Positions 45,804 through 54,835 of a DNA stretch of 64,000 bases are shown piece after piece (the stretch's first letter is position 1; the number at the start of each line of letters is the position of its first letter). Under the pieces are notes generated by a model that saw only the letters and a program-made list of their open reading frames with translations, did not search any database and had not been told where the DNA came from. Both the position numbers and the translations under genes were made by a program. Source of the DNA: Rosistilla carotiformis (GTDB taxonomy: Bacteria > Planctomycetota > Planctomycetia > Pirellulales > Pirellulaceae); NCBI RefSeq assembly GCF_007753095.1, contig NZ_CP036348.1:4154001-4218000 (forward strand), written 5' to 3'.

Positions 45804-47576
45804 CTACAGGCTGCGCAGGAAGGTTAGCAGGTCTTCGAGGTCGGGTTGAGAGAGCGGTTGATCGAGGGTGTGCTTGTGCTCGGTGAAGACAGCTTCCAAC
45901 GAATCGGCTCGCAGATCGTGGAAGTAGCGGGGGCCGCGCTGGCCGACGCCTAGGAGCGATGGCGGGTTGAAGAGGGTGTGTCCGAGTTCGTCCTCGAGCC
46001 CGACGTCGTACAATTCCGCCGAGGTGTATTTGCTGCCGGCGTGGCAATCGTTGCACCCTTGGCGTTGGAAGATCACTTGGCCGCGCGCGATCGACTCGCC
46101 GACTTCGGGAATCGACGCGTCGACGATTGGTGGCGGTGGGACCAAGGATTCCAGAAACGCAGTCAGCTGGACCACCTGTTCGCTAGTGAGCGTATTGTGC
46201 CCCTGCATCGTCGTGCGGACGGTGCGCTGCAGTTGAGCCTCCAACTTTTCATCGGCACCGATCCAGCCGAAGGGAGCCGTATCGGCGCGGCCCAGCAGCG
46301 AGAGCACTCGTTTGGGCGAGGTGTACGCTCCGTCGCTTAGATTGTCCGCGCGCTCATTGACCGCATGGCCGCCGGGATGACAGCTGGAACAACTCATCCA
46401 ACCATCGTGCGCCAGCGACGCGTCGTGAAACAGGCGTTCGCCGAGTTCGGCCGTCGTCGGAGTCCAGCCTTCCGACAGGCGAACGGTTTTCAAGACGCTT
46501 CGCTCGCCGATGTCGATCTTGGTCAATGAATCGTCCAAACGATTGACCACCCAACCGGTCTTGCCTCGGCTGTCGACAGCGACCGCAACGGGATTGATGC
46601 CGACGGGCAGCCGAGCCAATTCGTAGAACTCTTCGTGTCCAATCGCAACCTCGTTAGCTCCACCCAATGGAACGATAACGATCCCGTCGACGGTGCAGAC
46701 GAGATCGTTCGGATCGGCGCCTCCCTGCCCCACGATTCCAATCGGATCGATGTGCCCGTCTTTGTAGAAGTTCTCTTCGTCCGCTTCCATCACACGCCCG
46801 CGGTCCAACCAACGCAGATCGTTGGAAACCATCATGCCCCAGTGGATGTCATTGTTAGACGATTGAGCGGCGGAGTTAAGCATTTGATGTGAAACGATCA
46901 ACCGCTTGCCGTCGGGATCGTCGATCATGCCGCGGATCCGATGCCCGTAAAATTCGGTCTGCCGCAGTTGTTGCCCGGTAGCCGCATCCAAGTACGCGAT
47001 CTGGCTACCAAACGCATCCACTGCCAACACAACGTTTTCTGGCTGAAGCAACCGCAGCGTCTGCGGTGAAAAATTTAAGTCGCACGTCCATACGCGATGC
47101 GCGGGACTGTCGTTCGAAGTGGGCACGACGCACGTGACGCTGCGACTCCAAAGCCCCGCGACCAGCAACTGGTTGCCTTCCGCGGCGATCACCGAAGCCG
47201 GACTCTTCACGCAATCGATCACGCTGCCGGTCGATAATTTGCCGTCGACAAAGTGGATTTGAACGAGACGATTTCCCGCCTGGTCGATCGCCCACACCGA
47301 TGCGTCGGGCAACGCTTCGACCGCGACCACGTCACCGCCGATCGACAATTTCGATTGCAACTGGCCCGTGTCGCTGTCGAGTGCAAGAATTACACCACTG
47401 CGCCGGCATGCAACGAGCAACGTTTGATCCTCGGCCACGAAACAGGCGTCGACCGGCCGAAGCGGTTGGACCGCGTTTGCGGTGTTGGGTACACCGAAGG
47501 CGAAACACGCGGCCAACGCCAGCGAGCCGTGGCGCAAAGAACCCATGAGGCGGGAAAGTTTAGAATCGTTGAGCAT
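45804..47576 (-). CDS. Periplasmic beta-propeller di-heme cytochrome c protein
   Basis: Protein of 590 residues. A signal peptide (about 11-35, ending NTANA) is followed by a YVTN/YncE-like propeller (about 38-370: VDACFVAEDQTLLVACRRSG, VNPVAVAVDSRGKTGWVVN-like blades) and a C-terminal MauG/cytochrome c peroxidase-like part with two heme motifs: CSSCH at 396-400 (in MSCSSCHPGGHAVNERAD) and CNDCH at 508-512, ending with the YFHDLRADSLEAVFTEHKH pattern. Such fused proteins may oxidise or transfer electrons to surface substrates; the natural partner is unknown. It ends just next to the REP cluster and is not in an obvious operon. Confidence 0.9.
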   Translation of the reverse strand: MLNDSKLSRLMGSLRHGSLALAACFAFGVPNTANAVQPLRPVDACFVAEDQTLLVACRRSGVILALDSDTGQLQSKLSIGGDVVAVEALPDASVWAIDQAGNRLVQIHFVDGKLSTGSVIDCVKSPASVIAAEGNQLLVAGLWSRSVTCVVPTSNDSPAHRVWTCDLNFSPQTLRLLQPENVVLAVDAFGSQIAYLDAATGQQLRQTEFYGHRIRGMIDDPDGKRLIVSHQMLNSAAQSSNNDIHWGMMVSNDLRWLDRGRVMEADEENFYKDGHIDPIGIVGQGGADPNDLVCTVDGIVIVPLGGANEVAIGHEEFYELARLPVGINPVAVAVDSRGKTGWVVNRLDDSLTKIDIGERSVLKTVRLSEGWTPTTAELGERLFHDASLAHDGWMSCSSCHPGGHAVNERADNLSDGAYTSPKRVLSLLGRADTAPFGWIGADEKLEAQLQRTVRTTMQGHNTLTSEQVVQLTAFLESLVPPPPIVDASIPEVGESIARGQVIFQRQGCNDCHAGSKYTSAELYDVGLEDELGHTLFNPPSLLGVGQRGPRYFHDLRADSLEAVFTEHKHTLDQPLSQPDLEDLLTFLRSL

Positions 47577-47808
47577 TGCAAAGGTTCCAGTTCGATTCCA
47601 GGCGGGGGCGACGTCGCAGGCAATTTCCTGTTGAGGTGCACCTAAATCTTAACAAAGGAACGATGCCCGCCATACGGCAACCTCCCCGACACCTTCCATT
47701 TCGTCGCTTTTCATTCGCCACGAAGCGGATTACCCCACGTGACACCGGCACGAAACGACGGGTTAGGAAAAGGATGCGTTCTAAGGAAACCGTCCTTCGT
47801 CGCCGCGA

Positions 47809-49152
47809 TCACCGATCGGGCGGCGTTTGCTCGACCGCCCGCTCCAGGATTTGGCACGCTTGATTCGGCGACAGGCTATGGCGCAGTTCGGGCAAAACGA
47901 AGATTCGAACACGTTTGACATAGTTGTCGAACTGCTGACGGGCCAAAACCGCGGCGACTGGCGAAACATCGCCTAGCGTTCGCACGAATCCTTGTTCATC
48001 GACAACATCGACGTTGATGTCGACCTCCAATTTTTTCGGCGGCGCGTCGATCAAGACATGCGTGGGACCAACTCTCCGACCGATCTCCACACTGGCCAAC
48101 CGCGCAAACGTTTCGCTGCAACGCACCAACCATGGATAGGATCGACCGGCGAGCGAGGCATGGATCTGCGGCGAATCTAAAACGCTGAACTGAGCGATCT
48201 CTTTAAACAATCGCCGTTGCGCACCAAACAGGCCTTGAGCCAGCCATTGGACGTCCGTCCCAGCGCTGGCCATCAATAAACGCTCAATCCAAGGCGCGTC
48301 GGTCAGTTCGCAAATCCCATCCATGTCCAACCGCTCGTGCAATTGGTAAACCGCCCGTTGCAGCATCGCCGTCGCCGCGCGAACGGTCGGATGCCAATAA
48401 ACCTCGCTGAACATGATGTAACGTGAGAAGACCATCATCTCCGCGGCGGTGCGCCCCTTATCGGTGATCGCCAAACGCGGCCGCGTGGGGTGAATCGCCA
48501 ACGACGCGATCAACCGACCGACGTCAAAGTTGCGTCCATAAGGAACGCCTGCGTGCAGACTGTCTCGAACCAGATAGTCCACCTTGTCGACATCGATCGG
48601 CCCGCTCAAAAGGCTTGTCAGCACTTGGGTCTCGTCCGAATCACAATTGCCATCCAACAGGTCGCAAACCCGTTCGGGGTCCACATTCCAATCGTCGCGG
48701 ATTCGATCGGCGATTTCCGTTTGCGTGATGATCCGACGCGCCCGCACCTCGTGTCGCGGTAGGCCTGGCAATTGCATGTCTTCGGTCGGATGACAGAACG
48801 GCCAATGACCGACATCGTGTAACAGCGCTGCCAACAAAAAACGTTCTCCACCGCGCGGCTCGACGATTTCGGCGAATCGATCGGTCGCCACCAACCGCTG
48901 CAGGAAAAGCAAGGCGTTGCGATAGACTCCCAGCGAATGCTCCAAACGCGAATGGGTCGCCCCCGGATAAACGAGCCCGACTAGCCCCAACTGACTGATT
49001 TGGCTGAGCCGCCGCAATGGAGCGGCATCGAGCAACCGCGCGGCACGATCCGAAAGGGGCACGTTCCATTCGGGAGGGATCCGCACCACGCCCGGCGGCG
49101 CCGCAATCGAAAGCAATTCAGGAATTTGCGCAAGGGCTGCACGGTGACTCAT
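47809..49152 (-). CDS. HD-domain phosphohydrolase (dNTPase/SAMHD1-like)
   Basis: Protein of 447 residues. Conserved HD-family residues: THSRLEHSLGVYRNA (first His), LLAALLHDVGHWPFCHP (His-Asp pair) and VDKVDYLVRDSLHAGVPYG (late Asp), the arrangement of the SAMHD1/dGTPase-like subfamily that hydrolyses dNTPs or related nucleotides. The C-terminal part (about 300-447) is the usual helical extension. It starts 5 bp after the stop of the SNF2 helicase gene, with a GAGGG ribosome site inside the helicase end, so the two are translationally coupled. Coupling of a nucleotide hydrolase to a helicase could point to DNA metabolism or phage control, which is inference. Confidence 0.9.
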   Translation of the reverse strand: MSHRAALAQIPELLSIAAPPGVVRIPPEWNVPLSDRAARLLDAAPLRRLSQISQLGLVGLVYPGATHSRLEHSLGVYRNALLFLQRLVATDRFAEIVEPRGGERFLLAALLHDVGHWPFCHPTEDMQLPGLPRHEVRARRIITQTEIADRIRDDWNVDPERVCDLLDGNCDSDETQVLTSLLSGPIDVDKVDYLVRDSLHAGVPYGRNFDVGRLIASLAIHPTRPRLAITDKGRTAAEMMVFSRYIMFSEVYWHPTVRAATAMLQRAVYQLHERLDMDGICELTDAPWIERLLMASAGTDVQWLAQGLFGAQRRLFKEIAQFSVLDSPQIHASLAGRSYPWLVRCSETFARLASVEIGRRVGPTHVLIDAPPKKLEVDINVDVVDEQGFVRTLGDVSPVAAVLARQQFDNYVKRVRIFVLPELRHSLSPNQACQILERAVEQTPPDR

Positions 49153-49157
49153 CGCGG

Positions 49158-52100
49158 CTAGGTCCCTCGCACGAGATCGATCAGATCACTGGTCGACAAC
49201 TTGGCCGCCGCGTGCGTCCCTTCCATCACTCCCGAAACCAAATCGCGTTTCGCATCGTGAAGTTTCAGGATCTCTTCCTCGATCGTCCCTTCGGAAATCA
49301 ATCGATAGACCATCACCGGATTCTCTTGCCCGATACGATGGGCCCGATCGGTAGCTTGGTCTTCGACGGCGGGGTTCCACCAGGGATCCATATGAATCAC
49401 ATAGTCGGCTGCGGTGAGATTGAGTCCGGTGCCGCCGGCCTTCAGTGAGATCAGAAACGCCGTAGCGTCCCCGTTTTGAAAACGATCGACGCCCGCTTGC
49501 CGTTGATCGGCGGGTGTCTGTCCATCCAGATATTCGTAGCGGATTTCCTCCTGGTCGAACATCTCACGGATCAACGCCAAATGCTTCACAAACTGGCTGA
49601 AGATCAACACCCGATGGCCTTCCTCCTTGAGTTCGGCCACCGTTTCGAGCAACAACTGCAACTTGGACGATCGCTGTGTTAACGATTCATCGACCATCCG
49701 CGGACTACACGCGATCTGTCGCAATCGTGTCAGCAGTGCCAAGATCTTAAATCGCTGGTCTTTCACGTCGCCGAGATTGGCAATCTGATCGATCTCGCCG
49801 ATCGCCGATGCCCGCACCTTATCGTACATTCGGCGCTCGGCATCGCTCAATTCGACATACAAGTTCATGTCACTGCGCGGCGGCAAATCCTTCAGCACCT
49901 CCGTTTTGGTGCGTCGCAACACAAACGGTTGCAAGCGATCTCGCAACGCCAACCGACGCGATTCGTTGTTATCCTTTTCGATCGGACCTGCGAACCGTTT
50001 GCGAAATTGATCCCAGCCACCGAACACGCCGGGAGAGATCACGTGGAACAGGCTCCACAATTCGCCAAGGTGATTTTCGACCGGGGTGCCTGTCAACGCG
50101 ACCTTCCATTGAGCCGGAATTGTAGCGATCGCGGCAGACGTTTTGCTGCGGCTGTTCTTGATCGCTTGGGCTTCGTCCAACACCAACGTCGACCATTGCA
50201 CGCCTGCCAACGCTTCGGCATCGCGAAGCGCCAGACCATAGCTGCACACAACCAACGTCCCCGGCCCGACACCATTTAGGAATTCGCCACGTTCGGTCTC
50301 TCGGTAAAGGTGGACGCTTAGATCGGGGGCGAACCGTTCGGCTTCGCGCACCCAATTGAATCCGACCGAAGTCGGAGCGATCACCAACGTGGGACCTTCG
50401 CTGCTGCGATCCAAGATCACCGCCAACGTTTGCAGCGTCTTGCCCAAGCCCATGTCATCGGCCAGGATTCCCCCAACGCCCCACTCGGCGAGTCGTCGCA
50501 ACCACCGGAAACCGTCGGTCTGATAATCACGCAACGTCGCGTTCAGGTTGCTGGGAAGGACCGGTTCCAATTTCTCGGCCCGCTCCAATCGGACCAAACA
50601 TTGGTGCCAGGCACGGGTCGCTTCGACTTGGACATCGTGACTCAAGAAGTCGCGCACCGCGGAAGCCGACGTGGCGTCAAACTTCAGCGAGCGCCGGTCC
50701 TGAGTGATCGAATCGCGAAGCCCGGTCAATTGGGCTCGCAAGCCCTTCTCGATCTTCGTCCACCCCTTATCGCCGATGCGAACGAAGTCGCCCCGCACGC
50801 TCGCGTCGCCCGTCTCCTGCAACGCCCCCAACAGATCGACCAATTCGACCGATTCTTCGCCCAGCTGGCAGCTGCCCGACAATTGAAACCAATCCTGCTT
50901 GCGGTTGATGCCGACGCTGACGTTGCTGGACGTCACCGCCCCCAGAACCTTCAGCGGCTTTTCAGAACCCTTGTCCCACAGCACTTCGGTTCCATCGGCT
51001 TCCAAGTCTTGCAAGTGGGCGATCAACTGCAACGCCGCTTCGAAATCCTGAATGCTGCCGTCGAACGTTCGCGCCGTCTGCCCCAATCGGCCCAGCAGCT
51101 CTTCGGCCGCGCGGACTTCTGCGTCGGCATCGCGTTGAAATTGCACCGGCTGGCCATCGCGGTTCCCCGACTTCAACATCAGCCCCGTACCCGGACGGTG
51201 CAGCACATCCATCGCGTCCCGAACGCGGACGCCGTAGTCGAGCGAACCGCTGGCGTGCGCGCGTAACAGAACCACGGGGCGACACGCGTCGGCAACGATC
51301 TGCCCGGCGATCGTCTCGGGAACTTTGATGTTGATCACGCGTTGCAGATCGGCGACGCGGCGAAGTAGATCCTGTTCAAATTCGACCGGAATCCGCGGCA
51401 GCCTAAAAACCGAAACGATCGTCTTCAACCGGCTGGGGTGCATATCGCAAACGCGCACGCTGGCGAGATCGTTGCGGATGTGAATCAGACAACTGTCGTT
51501 GAACAGGTACGTGTTGTTGTATTGTTTGCTGCCAACAAGTCCCAACCAACAATGTTCGTCATCCTTGCAGAAGGCAAAGGTCGCATCGAAGCGAACCACT
51601 TCGGCCGGATGGTTGTTAAACAAGATGTTCGGCTGGCCGACCATTTCGCGAATCGCCGCCACGGGATCCAGCTTGACGTGGACGCGGTAATAATTCGACT
51701 CGAATTGAATCAACGCTTTGATGCGGCGATCGGCTTCACTCAGCGAAACATCTAAATCGGCGAGGTTGGTCAGCGCCGTTTTGCGTCCTTTAGTCCATCC
51801 CCCGCCACGCTTCTTCGCCTGTTGGACAACGGCAAAGACTTCGTGATCGGTCCCGCGAGTGGAGATGTTCCACGCGATCCGATCTTGCGAGACGGTTTGC
51901 AACGGAGGCAGTTGCGCGTCGTCGATTTCCATTGCTGCCTCGGGAACGACCAAGGCATCCAGCAGGCTCTCGATCCGCGCTTTGTCACTGAAATCAAAGC
52001 GTTTGGGATCCATCGATCCGGAATGGAACAACCCTTGGGCGACCTGACGATTTAACCAACTGCGGTAGTCACGCAATTGTTCGTAGACGTAGTCGACAAA

Positions 52101-52535
52101 GTGGAAGCAGTGCGAGCAATAGTATTTGCCGAGCGACGTGGGACAGCTGCAGGCGAACTGTTTTCGGAGGCTGCCATCAGGGACTGCCACCATCACATCG
52201 TACCGCTCCGAACCCTGGCGGTACTGACCGGTGACCGTGCCGTCGGAATAGATCGCCGAGACGTGGAACGCATGCGGTGGCTCGTAGGTGTCCGCATCAA
52301 CGATATCATCAGGAAACGAATCCAGAATATCCAGGCAGCCTTCGTACCATTGGCGAACGCGTTCGGCCCCCAGCCGCTTTTGCGGGTCGGAAGAATTCTG
52401 TTCATCCTGCCAAACCGAGCCGGAATCGGATCGGAACGCCGAACCGGGAGATTCGGTGAGCAATTGCTTCAGGATCGACGTGGCATAGGGAGGCATGGGG
52501 CCACCGACGGCGCGTCCACGTTTATTTTTAGCCAT
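49158..52535 (-). CDS. SNF2-family helicase with SWIM zinc finger
   Basis: Protein of 1,125 residues. A SWIM zinc-binding motif, C129-S-C131 then C140-S-H142 (FACSCPTSLGKYYCSH), lies in the N-terminal part. The central region (about 170-640) carries the DUF/bacterial-SNF2 N-terminal module. The SNF2 motor covers about 655-1110: GGILADDMGLGKTLQT (motif I), LVLDEAQAIKNS (DEAQ motif II), ALTGTPVEN, then helicase-C LIFSQFVKHLALI, LKAGGTGLNLTAADYVIHMD and ATDRAHRIGQ (motif VI). It is an ATP-driven double-stranded-DNA translocase that remodels protein-DNA complexes. It forms an operon with the HD hydrolase immediately downstream. The family is common in planctomycetes; the target is unknown. Confidence 0.94.
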   Translation of the reverse strand: MAKNKRGRAVGGPMPPYATSILKQLLTESPGSAFRSDSGSVWQDEQNSSDPQKRLGAERVRQWYEGCLDILDSFPDDIVDADTYEPPHAFHVSAIYSDGTVTGQYRQGSERYDVMVAVPDGSLRKQFACSCPTSLGKYYCSHCFHFVDYVYEQLRDYRSWLNRQVAQGLFHSGSMDPKRFDFSDKARIESLLDALVVPEAAMEIDDAQLPPLQTVSQDRIAWNISTRGTDHEVFAVVQQAKKRGGGWTKGRKTALTNLADLDVSLSEADRRIKALIQFESNYYRVHVKLDPVAAIREMVGQPNILFNNHPAEVVRFDATFAFCKDDEHCWLGLVGSKQYNNTYLFNDSCLIHIRNDLASVRVCDMHPSRLKTIVSVFRLPRIPVEFEQDLLRRVADLQRVINIKVPETIAGQIVADACRPVVLLRAHASGSLDYGVRVRDAMDVLHRPGTGLMLKSGNRDGQPVQFQRDADAEVRAAEELLGRLGQTARTFDGSIQDFEAALQLIAHLQDLEADGTEVLWDKGSEKPLKVLGAVTSSNVSVGINRKQDWFQLSGSCQLGEESVELVDLLGALQETGDASVRGDFVRIGDKGWTKIEKGLRAQLTGLRDSITQDRRSLKFDATSASAVRDFLSHDVQVEATRAWHQCLVRLERAEKLEPVLPSNLNATLRDYQTDGFRWLRRLAEWGVGGILADDMGLGKTLQTLAVILDRSSEGPTLVIAPTSVGFNWVREAERFAPDLSVHLYRETERGEFLNGVGPGTLVVCSYGLALRDAEALAGVQWSTLVLDEAQAIKNSRSKTSAAIATIPAQWKVALTGTPVENHLGELWSLFHVISPGVFGGWDQFRKRFAGPIEKDNNESRRLALRDRLQPFVLRRTKTEVLKDLPPRSDMNLYVELSDAERRMYDKVRASAIGEIDQIANLGDVKDQRFKILALLTRLRQIACSPRMVDESLTQRSSKLQLLLETVAELKEEGHRVLIFSQFVKHLALIREMFDQEEIRYEYLDGQTPADQRQAGVDRFQNGDATAFLISLKAGGTGLNLTAADYVIHMDPWWNPAVEDQATDRAHRIGQENPVMVYRLISEGTIEEEILKLHDAKRDLVSGVMEGTHAAAKLSTSDLIDLVRGT

Positions 52536-52777
52536 CGAACAGACGCCTTTCTGTTTTGGCAGCGCGACGTCCCGATTGATTCGCCGCGACTAGCGACATG
52601 GCATTCCTCGGCGGGTACACGATCGATCGGGCCGCGGTGGCGGTTTGCCGATCGTTGCTGAGGAATCAAAAAGGAAGCAGCATCTGACGCGTGCGGGAGC
52701 AAATTTTACGACCCGACCAATATATCGCCGCATCGCAAGCGACTGAAGCCCGGCCCCGGCCATCCCCCACCGATCGG

Positions 52778-53443
52778 TCAGGATGTGGGACGATCGATCC
52801 GGACGATCGGGGGGGGCGATGCCGAAACGTCGATCGGCTGGGCCGTTTCCGAAAAACGCGAGAGCATCTCATGCAGGCGTTCCATCGGCAGCCCTACGAC
52901 ATTCGAGGCGCTTCCCGAAAGGATCTGCAACCAGTCGTTGCCATCCTGGTATCCGAACGCTCCCGCTTTGCCGACCCAACGCTCGCTGTCCAGATAGGCT
53001 TCGATCGTCGCGTCGTCGATCGCTTCCATTTTCAACTGGGTACAACAGACGTCGAGACAGGCCTTTTGATCGGGCACCGACCACAAACAGATTCCCGTGT
53101 AGACGGCATGATCGGTTCCGGCCAGCATCGTCAACATCTGTCGGGCGTGATCGCGGTCGACCGGTTTGCCCAGGATCTGGCCCCGACACGCAGCCACCGT
53201 ATCGGCCGCGATGATCATTCCCGAATCGATCCGCCGCATCACGTCTTCGGCCTTGCGAAACGCGAGCCGTCCGACCAATTCGGCCGGCGATTCGGAACTG
53301 CAGACGCCACATTCGACCGCGGGATCCGGAGCGATCACATCGAATGAATAGCCAGCTTGCTGCATCAGTTCACGGCGGCGCGGCGAACCGCTGGCCAATA
53401 CGATCGGCAAACCCTCCGGCTGTGGCAACGCATTGTCGGTCAT
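52778..53443 (-). CDS. maf: Maf-like nucleotide pyrophosphatase
   Basis: Protein of 221 residues from ATG 53443 (AGGAGCG upstream); longer frames upstream overlap the DUF3467 gene end and are not family-like. Maf signature: LPIVLASGSPRRRELMQQAG (11-30), AFRKAEDV, MIIAADTVAACRGQILGKP with the catalytic Asp, and MLTMLAGTDHAVYTGICLW. The family hydrolyses dTTP/UTP and modified pyrimidine nucleotides to monophosphates, removing non-canonical bases from the pool. A slightly extended, Pro/Ser-rich C-terminus (VSASPPPIVRIDRPTS) is unusual. Second gene of an operon with the DUF3467 gene (16-bp gap). Confidence 0.92.
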   Translation of the reverse strand: MTDNALPQPEGLPIVLASGSPRRRELMQQAGYSFDVIAPDPAVECGVCSSESPAELVGRLAFRKAEDVMRRIDSGMIIAADTVAACRGQILGKPVDRDHARQMLTMLAGTDHAVYTGICLWSVPDQKACLDVCCTQLKMEAIDDATIEAYLDSERWVGKAGAFGYQDGNDWLQILSGSASNVVGLPMERLHEMLSRFSETAQPIDVSASPPPIVRIDRPTS

Positions 53444-53459
53444 CAAAGTCGCTCCTGGT

Positions 53460-54125
53460 CTACTCGACGTCGTCGGGATCGGGACGGTTGTCGTTGGGGG
53501 GCAACAGGTCGTCGCCGGGGGACTGTGTCGATGGCGGCTGCGGCTTGGGGGGCTGAGGTGGAGGCAGTTGTCCGCCCGCTTGATTGCCACGAATTTGCAG
53601 CTGTTTCATTGCGTTGTCGAGCGATTCGATCAGCCGCGGGATCTGCCCGGCTGCCATGTAAACCCGTGCACTGACGGCCGATTGCGGGAAGAAGCTGGTG
53701 ATGAAGTCCATGCTGAATTCGGCCGCGCCATGACCGATCATGACGCCATTGGCATAAGCGCCACTGAGCAGCGAGTCGCTCATCTTGAGATCATCATAGA
53801 TCTCCTGAGGCGAAGGCCGCCGCGCGTCCGAAGGTGGTTTGGGAGGATCGGCAGGGGCGCCAAAGCGGCCTTTATAGATCTCTAGGTTCTTGCGAAGCGC
53901 TTCCAGGAATTGCGGAAGTACCGGATGCGGCAGGACCACGCGGGCTGCCACCCGATGAGGGCGGGAGATGTTTTGCACAAAATCGAGCACAAATTCGCTC
54001 GGCCCGGTAACGACAATCGCGCCGGTGGAAAAAACCCCTTCGCCAACGTGGTCGGGGATGCGGGCCCGCAGATTGTGCGCATTGTCGCCGGGAACGGGTT
54101 GATCTTCAGACGGTGAATCGTTCAT
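53460..54125 (-). CDS. DUF3467 domain protein
   Basis: Protein of 221 residues from ATG 54125. DUF3467 is seen in the first half: ARIPDHVGEGVFSTGAIVVT, GPSEFVLDFVQNISRPHRVAARVVL and LPQFLEALRKNLEIYKG, a compact alpha/beta module. A second, related-looking copy follows (ANGVMIGHGAAEFSMDFITSFFPQSAVSARVYMAAGQIPRLIESLDNA), so the protein appears to be an internal duplication. The C-terminus (about 180-221) is Pro/Asp-rich and disordered. Function unknown. It is 16 bp upstream of maf. Confidence 0.85.
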   Translation of the reverse strand: MNDSPSEDQPVPGDNAHNLRARIPDHVGEGVFSTGAIVVTGPSEFVLDFVQNISRPHRVAARVVLPHPVLPQFLEALRKNLEIYKGRFGAPADPPKPPSDARRPSPQEIYDDLKMSDSLLSGAYANGVMIGHGAAEFSMDFITSFFPQSAVSARVYMAAGQIPRLIESLDNAMKQLQIRGNQAGGQLPPPQPPKPQPPSTQSPGDDLLPPNDNRPDPDDVE

Positions 54126-54642
54126 CAGAGCCTGTCGCTGTCGAGAAGGAAATTCGAACCGCATTCAAAGGCATGCGGAGCGTGTTGTCGCGTCGAAGCA
54201 GCCGACGCGGGATCTACGACCATCCATCGGTCGGGGTTTAATGTAACCCAAATGTCGCAGATGGGTAGACAATGCCCCCTCGGATCCCAGCGGCAAATCG
54301 CCAGCCCTGCTTGTTTGGACCGCCCGGCGCGGGAGCTTCGTTTCCAGCGAGCCTTCGCGGTCCGCGAGACAGGGGAGTCCAGCCAATTTCTTCTTTCGAT
54401 GGCGAAACGAACCGAACGCCGTATCGGCGGTCGTCCGGGCGCGTCAGGACTGGCCGAACGACCGGACCGCGGCAGCGACTCAGCGAGTTCGCCGCTGCGA
54501 AGCCGATCGGCCAACGCGGAGGGCTGACGCCGGGAACGATCTCTGCCAAACTGGCAACGCCGCCAGACAAAGGCTTGCGGTGACCAGATCCCCGGAAGCG
54601 TAAAGCCTTACCCAAAGCGACCTTGCGACAAACCAAATACGT
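54126..54642. other. Divergent intergenic region upstream of the chaperonin cluster
   Basis: About 520 bp between the leftward DUF3467 gene and the groEL promoter. Frames on both strands are open because of the GC-rich composition but have no ribosome site or family match. No CIRCE element (TTAGCACTC/GAGTGCTAA) was found here or in the 54660-54835 leader. Confidence 0.45.
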
Positions 54643-54659
54643 TTGGCACGCATCTTGCT
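54643..54659 (+). promoter_or_regulatory. Sigma-54 (-24/-12) promoter of groEL
   Basis: TTGGCACG CATC TTGCT: the GG of TGGCACG (54645-54646) and the GC of TTGC (54657-54658) are separated by exactly 10 bases, matching the sigma-54 consensus TGGCACG-N4-TTGCW at every consensus position. Transcription would start near 54670, giving a leader of about 165 bases before the GTG start of groEL. No enhancer site could be identified. Confidence 0.7.
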
Positions 54660-54835
54660 CTATGGGGAGCCTTCAGTGGCGGGCTGCCACTCTGCGCCAC
54701 CGAACGGTTTCGTTTTGCGTGCGACGTATGGCAGCCTGGCATGGCAGCGATTTCACCGTTCACATTTTTTATGGGTCTGCTGGGCTTCACCGCCTGGCGG
54801 CTCGGACACAATGACGTTCACAGGAGAGACACGAC

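Noticed and set aside
54238-54636. 132-codon minus-strand frame in the groEL upstream region
   Set aside because: No ribosome site or recognised domain; competing frames on both strands are open to a similar degree.
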